Shown here: positions 5,378 through 6,906 of the stretch, one piece after another | Position numbering within the stretch: the first letter of the stretch is position 1 | How the letters are laid out: each line of letters opens with the position of its first letter | Source of the DNA: Streptosporangiaceae bacterium | GTDB taxonomy: Bacteria; Actinomycetota; Actinomycetes; Streptosporangiales; Streptosporangiaceae | NCBI GenBank assembly: GCA_030040415.1 | Contig: JASHTT010000202.1 | Coordinates: forward strand, 1 to 6,906 | DNA length: 6,906 nt | Direction: 5' to 3' | The notes under the pieces: generated by a model | What the model saw: only the letters and a program-made list of their open reading frames with translations | Told to the model about the DNA's origin: nothing | Databases searched by the model: none | Made by a program: the position numbers and the translations under genes

Positions 5378-5669
5378 TTGCTCTACTCGTGTTCGGTCGA
5401 CGAGCACGCCGATCGTGGCAGCTCCAAGCCGCCAGAGGCCATGGCTCATGTGCTGACGCAGGATTTCGCTCTGTCGAACACCTAACGATACAAGCTCCCG
5501 TGAAGGGCGCGAAGATCGCAAGCGGGAGCCGACCCTTCCCATCTGCTGGCGGGGAGACACGAGCTTCTCTGGCTGGTCGGCGGCCCACCGGTCTCGACGG
5601 CCTACGCCACGTGTCGGCCAACGTACTGCCAGCCGCGCTGTACGCTACCCGTGGCATGTGAGTAGCCAC
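5378..5669. other. Spacer between two divergent tRNA genes
   Basis: These 292 bp separate tRNA-Pro (leftward) from tRNA-Gly (rightward) and must hold both promoters. No protein gene is credible. GCTCCCG at 5494-5500 and CGGGAGC at 5523-5529 form a 7-bp inverted repeat with a 22-base loop. GTGGC at 5651-5655 and GCCAC at 5665-5669 form a short hairpin touching the first base of tRNA-Gly. This is likely the only stretch in the window that is old chromosomal backbone. Confidence 0.5.
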
Positions 5670-5740
5670 GCGGGCGTAGCTCAATGGCAGAGCCCCAGCC
5701 TTCCAAGCTGGTCATGAGGGTTCGATTCCCTTCGCCCGCT
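5670..5740 (+). tRNA. tRNA-Gly (anticodon TCC)
   Basis: The 71-nt gene has acceptor stem GCGGGCG/CGCCCGC, anticodon stem CCAGC/GCTGG with loop CTTCCAA giving anticodon TCC, and a T arm around GGTTCGATTCC. The discriminator is T and no CCA is encoded. Its 3' end points right, toward an integrase stub that ends 112 bp away. That is the usual arrangement where a tRNA gene is the integration target. A perfect 10-bp palindrome, TCTCGCGAGA, begins at the discriminator base (5740-5749). Confidence 0.97.
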
Positions 5741-5814
5741 CTCGCGAGAATCCCCAGGTCAGTGGCTTGACCGGACGGCCGATCGCCGGGCCCGGCAAGC
5801 CGTAGCTCCGGTTC

Positions 5815-5832
5815 GTGCCACATACGTGCCAC
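5815..5832. repeat. GTGCCAC pair (4-bp gap), left copy of an 18-bp repeat
   Basis: GTGCCACATACGTGCCAC consists of the 7-mer GTGCCAC twice, 11 bp apart, so about one helical turn. It lies between tRNA-Gly and the stop codon of the integrase stub, 19 bp past that stop. An identical 18-mer ends the window at 6889-6906. Position and form fit integrase arm-type sites. The motif differs from the TTGGCTCCC set of the tRNA-Pro element. Confidence 0.6.
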
Positions 5833-5851
5833 ACGGTGAGTCGATCATGGG

Positions 5852-6067
5852 TCAGTTAGCGACTTCAGGCGCCTCGTCGGAGTGCGCCGTCCCGACCTCG
5901 CGAACGAGGTCTCCGAGCGCCAGGGCGATCGCCTTATCCCGGTCTCTGGTGGCGTGCTGATAGATCAATGCAGCACGCGTGCTCGAATGGCCGAGCCGCG
6001 CCATCAACTCCCTAAGGCTCGCGCCGGTGGTGATCCGATCATGTGCCTGCCGGTTCCAGGTCGCCAC
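5852..6067 (-). pseudogene. Tyrosine recombinase, C-terminal stub
   Basis: The open frame gives 71 residues from a GTG at 6067, with a TGA two codons upstream. Only the end of a phage-type integrase is present: from about residue 13 it reads TTGASLRELMARLGHSS, then IYQHATRDRDKAIALALG. His27 of LGHSS and Tyr36 of IYQHAT are nine residues apart and match the last catalytic His/Trp position and the nucleophilic Tyr. The Arg and H-x-x-R motifs and the whole N-terminal part are missing, so it cannot be active. Its 3' end faces tRNA-Gly, as for an integrase that targeted that tRNA. Its upstream portion is replaced by the end of the HIT gene, with the join at roughly 6037-6055. The proposed GTG start is probably not used. 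Confidence 0.8.
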
Positions 6068-6471
6068 GGATCAGGTCGCCGATTGGCGGGATCCTTGATT
6101 CCCGATCGGACGCCTTGGTCTGACATTGGCTCGTCATCGAAGCGCGGGATGACATGCAGGTGAGGGTGCAGCCCGTTATCGTTCCAACCGAGCGTGTAGC
6201 TGTCCGGAGCGAGCCGCTTGTGCAGCAATGCTCGAGCCAGAAGCAGAAGTTCCTGAGTTTCTGCCCACTCCTCAGCGGTCAGGTCGAATAGAGAAGACCG
6301 GTGCACGATGGGCACGATTGCCCCGGAGCCGGGCAGGACGCCTTCCGCCAGTCCGGCCTGGGCCCGGATGGCCGGGTCCCGGCTCGAGACGAATATGCAG
6401 TGGGGGGTCTCGAAGAAGATCTCAGCTGCCCTCATCCAGCTTTGATCACAGAACACGCAGCCCTCGAACAT
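6004..6471 (-). CDS. HIT-family (histidine triad) nucleotide hydrolase-like protein
   Basis: This 155-residue protein is a probable soluble nucleotide-binding hydrolase or transferase of the HIT superfamily, whose members act on phosphate bonds of substrates such as Ap4A or AMP derivatives. The triad is His102, His104 and His106 in HPHLHVIPRF. A CxxC pair at Cys5 and Cys8 (CVFC) is typical of the N-terminus. GSGAIVPIVHRSSLFDLTAEEW is the usual central segment. The start is firm: ATG at 6471 with GGGAGG six bases before it. Two oddities stand out. The loop between GWN (96-98) and the triad seems a few residues shorter than in relatives with a GGQ-V-PH loop. From about residue 142 the frame runs out of phase into the integrase stub, so the last 14 or so residues are not native. 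Whether it is active is uncertain. Confidence 0.85.
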   Translation of the reverse strand: MFEGCVFCDQSWMRAAEIFFETPHCIFVSSRDPAIRAQAGLAEGVLPGSGAIVPIVHRSSLFDLTAEEWAETQELLLLARALLHKRLAPDSYTLGWNDNGLHPHLHVIPRFDDEPMSDQGVRSGIKDPANRRPDPWRPGTGRHMIGSPPARALGS

Positions 6472-6629
6472 CGGGTGCCTCCCACAGGGTCGCCTGGCAC
6501 GCTCCCAAGCTACGGCGCCAGCACCACGTTCCGCGATAGTTGGCTGCTCGCGGTCCTGTCCGGATTCCGTCGTGCTCGGCGCTCGCTACCGGCAACTCGG
6601 AGACTCTAACCGCTGCGGGAGACCTGCAT

Positions 6630-6643
6630 TCCGGCATGCCGGA
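6630..6643. repeat. Perfect 14-bp palindrome TCCGGCATGCCGGA
   Basis: The sequence is exactly self-complementary over 14 bases. It lies directly beside the tRNA-Leu-like remnant. It could be a dimeric regulator site, a tip of a recombination site or chance. No neighbouring gene explains it. Confidence 0.5.
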
Positions 6644-6649
6644 CTGCTG

Positions 6650-6722
6650 GCGAACGATCCTTGCGCGCACGGGCTCAGAGAATTAAGCCGAGGTCCGGGC
6701 TGCCGTTCCACCATCTGGCCAC
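6650..6722 (-). other. Possible decayed tRNA-Leu 5' portion
   Basis: On the minus strand the segment includes ATGGTGGAACGGCAG, close to the D-arm start of bacterial tRNA-Leu genes. Next comes a possible anticodon arm, CTCGG/CTGAG, around a nine-base loop containing TTAA, and then GCGCAAGG, which resembles a long variable arm. The loop is two bases too long. No T arm or matching acceptor strand follows. If real, it is a broken tRNA-Leu(TAA) fragment. Similarity is by eye only. Confidence 0.2.
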
Positions 6723-6888
6723 GCCGAACTGGCAACGCGAATCGTCCCCCGCACTGCGGCTGCGAAACGCAACCACGGCGAAACGCAGAAGCCGCACCGA
6801 CAAGCTTCGGTGGTCCCGGTACTGGTCGGGGACGGATGCGACGGCGGGTGCACGACTCACTGTAGAACGCTCCCCGAACTCTGCCGCC

Positions 6889-6906
6889 GTGCCACATACG
6901 TGCCAC
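6889..6906. repeat. GTGCCAC pair, right copy of the 18-bp repeat
   Basis: This is identical to 5815-5832 over all 18 bases and stops at the window edge, so the match may continue. The first copy sits just past the stop codon of an integrase stub. A second integrase end may therefore lie immediately right of the window. Confidence 0.6.

Larger units (their letters stand above)
6472..6906. other. Non-coding stretch at the right edge
   Basis: These 435 bp show no credible gene on either strand. GGGAGG at 6478-6483 (minus strand) is the ribosome binding site of the HIT gene. The rest holds a 14-bp palindrome (6630-6643), a doubtful tRNA-Leu-like remnant (6650-6722) and the second 18-bp GTGCCAC pair (6889-6906). 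The mix suggests remnants of past integrations. Confidence 0.5.

Noticed and set aside
5146..5661. 171-codon plus-strand frame across tRNA-Pro
   Set aside because: It runs through the whole tRNA-Pro gene (MAGFEPATSCSQ part) and repeat-bearing spacer DNA, with no recognizable protein features.
5602..5832. Minus-strand frame containing GEGNRTLMTSLEG
   Set aside because: This is the antisense reading of tRNA-Gly and the GTGCCAC pair, not a gene.
6586..6906. Minus-strand frame beginning MARMWHGGR
   Set aside because: Its first residues are just the GTGCCAC pair translated. The remainder has no domain pattern and crosses the tRNA-like remnant.
1..6906. CRISPR array
   Set aside because: The repeats found are few, short and unevenly spaced. 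None alternate with unique spacers of uniform length.

Overview
The window is GC-rich DNA with actinobacterial character. It has GTG starts, a one-base overlap between toxin and antitoxin genes, tRNA genes without an encoded CCA end, and a very large cyclase/ATPase/TPR protein of a kind common in soil Actinobacteria and Thermoleophilia. The taxonomic placement is an inference from style only. Most of the window is accessory DNA built around tRNA genes, not ordinary chromosome.

Layout. (a) 1-119: the N-terminal part of what looks like a tyrosine integrase, on the minus strand and running off the left edge. (b) 190-280: short repeats. (c) 281-322: a broken copy of the 3' half of a tRNA-Pro gene. 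(d) 514-1165: a VapBC-type toxin-antitoxin pair with a putative operator over the vapB start. (e) 1166-1636: non-coding, with repeats shared with the right end. (f) 1637-4921: a 1094-residue protein with a zinc ribbon, class III nucleotide cyclase, STAND/AAA ATPase and TPR-like repeats. (g) 4922-5302: non-coding, with repeats. (h) 5303-5377: an intact tRNA-Pro(TGG) on the minus strand. (i) 5670-5740: an intact tRNA-Gly(TCC) on the plus strand. (j) 5815-5832: a paired 7-mer site. (k) 5852-6067: the C-terminal stub of a second tyrosine integrase. (l) 6004-6471: a HIT-family protein gene. (m) 6472-6906: non-coding, with a palindrome, a doubtful tRNA-Leu-like remnant and a second copy of the paired 7-mer site at the right edge.

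Interpretation. The 3' half of tRNA-Pro (5303-5344) is repeated at 281-322 with 40 of 41 core bases identical. This is the usual footprint of site-specific integration into a tRNA gene. The roughly 5.06-kb segment between the copies carries vapBC and the cyclase gene but no recombinase. An integrase fragment lies just outside it on the left. A 9-base motif, TTGGCTCCC, occurs six times, all near the two ends of this segment or in its internal non-coding stretch. I read the segment as a cis-mobilizable element in a tandem array that relies on a neighbour's integrase, with vapBC as a plausible maintenance module and the cyclase as cargo. A second, unrelated integration has hit the divergent tRNA-Gly 292 bp away. 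It left an integrase stub and a different set of repeats (GTGCCAC pairs). The two back-to-back tRNA genes therefore form a double integration hot spot.
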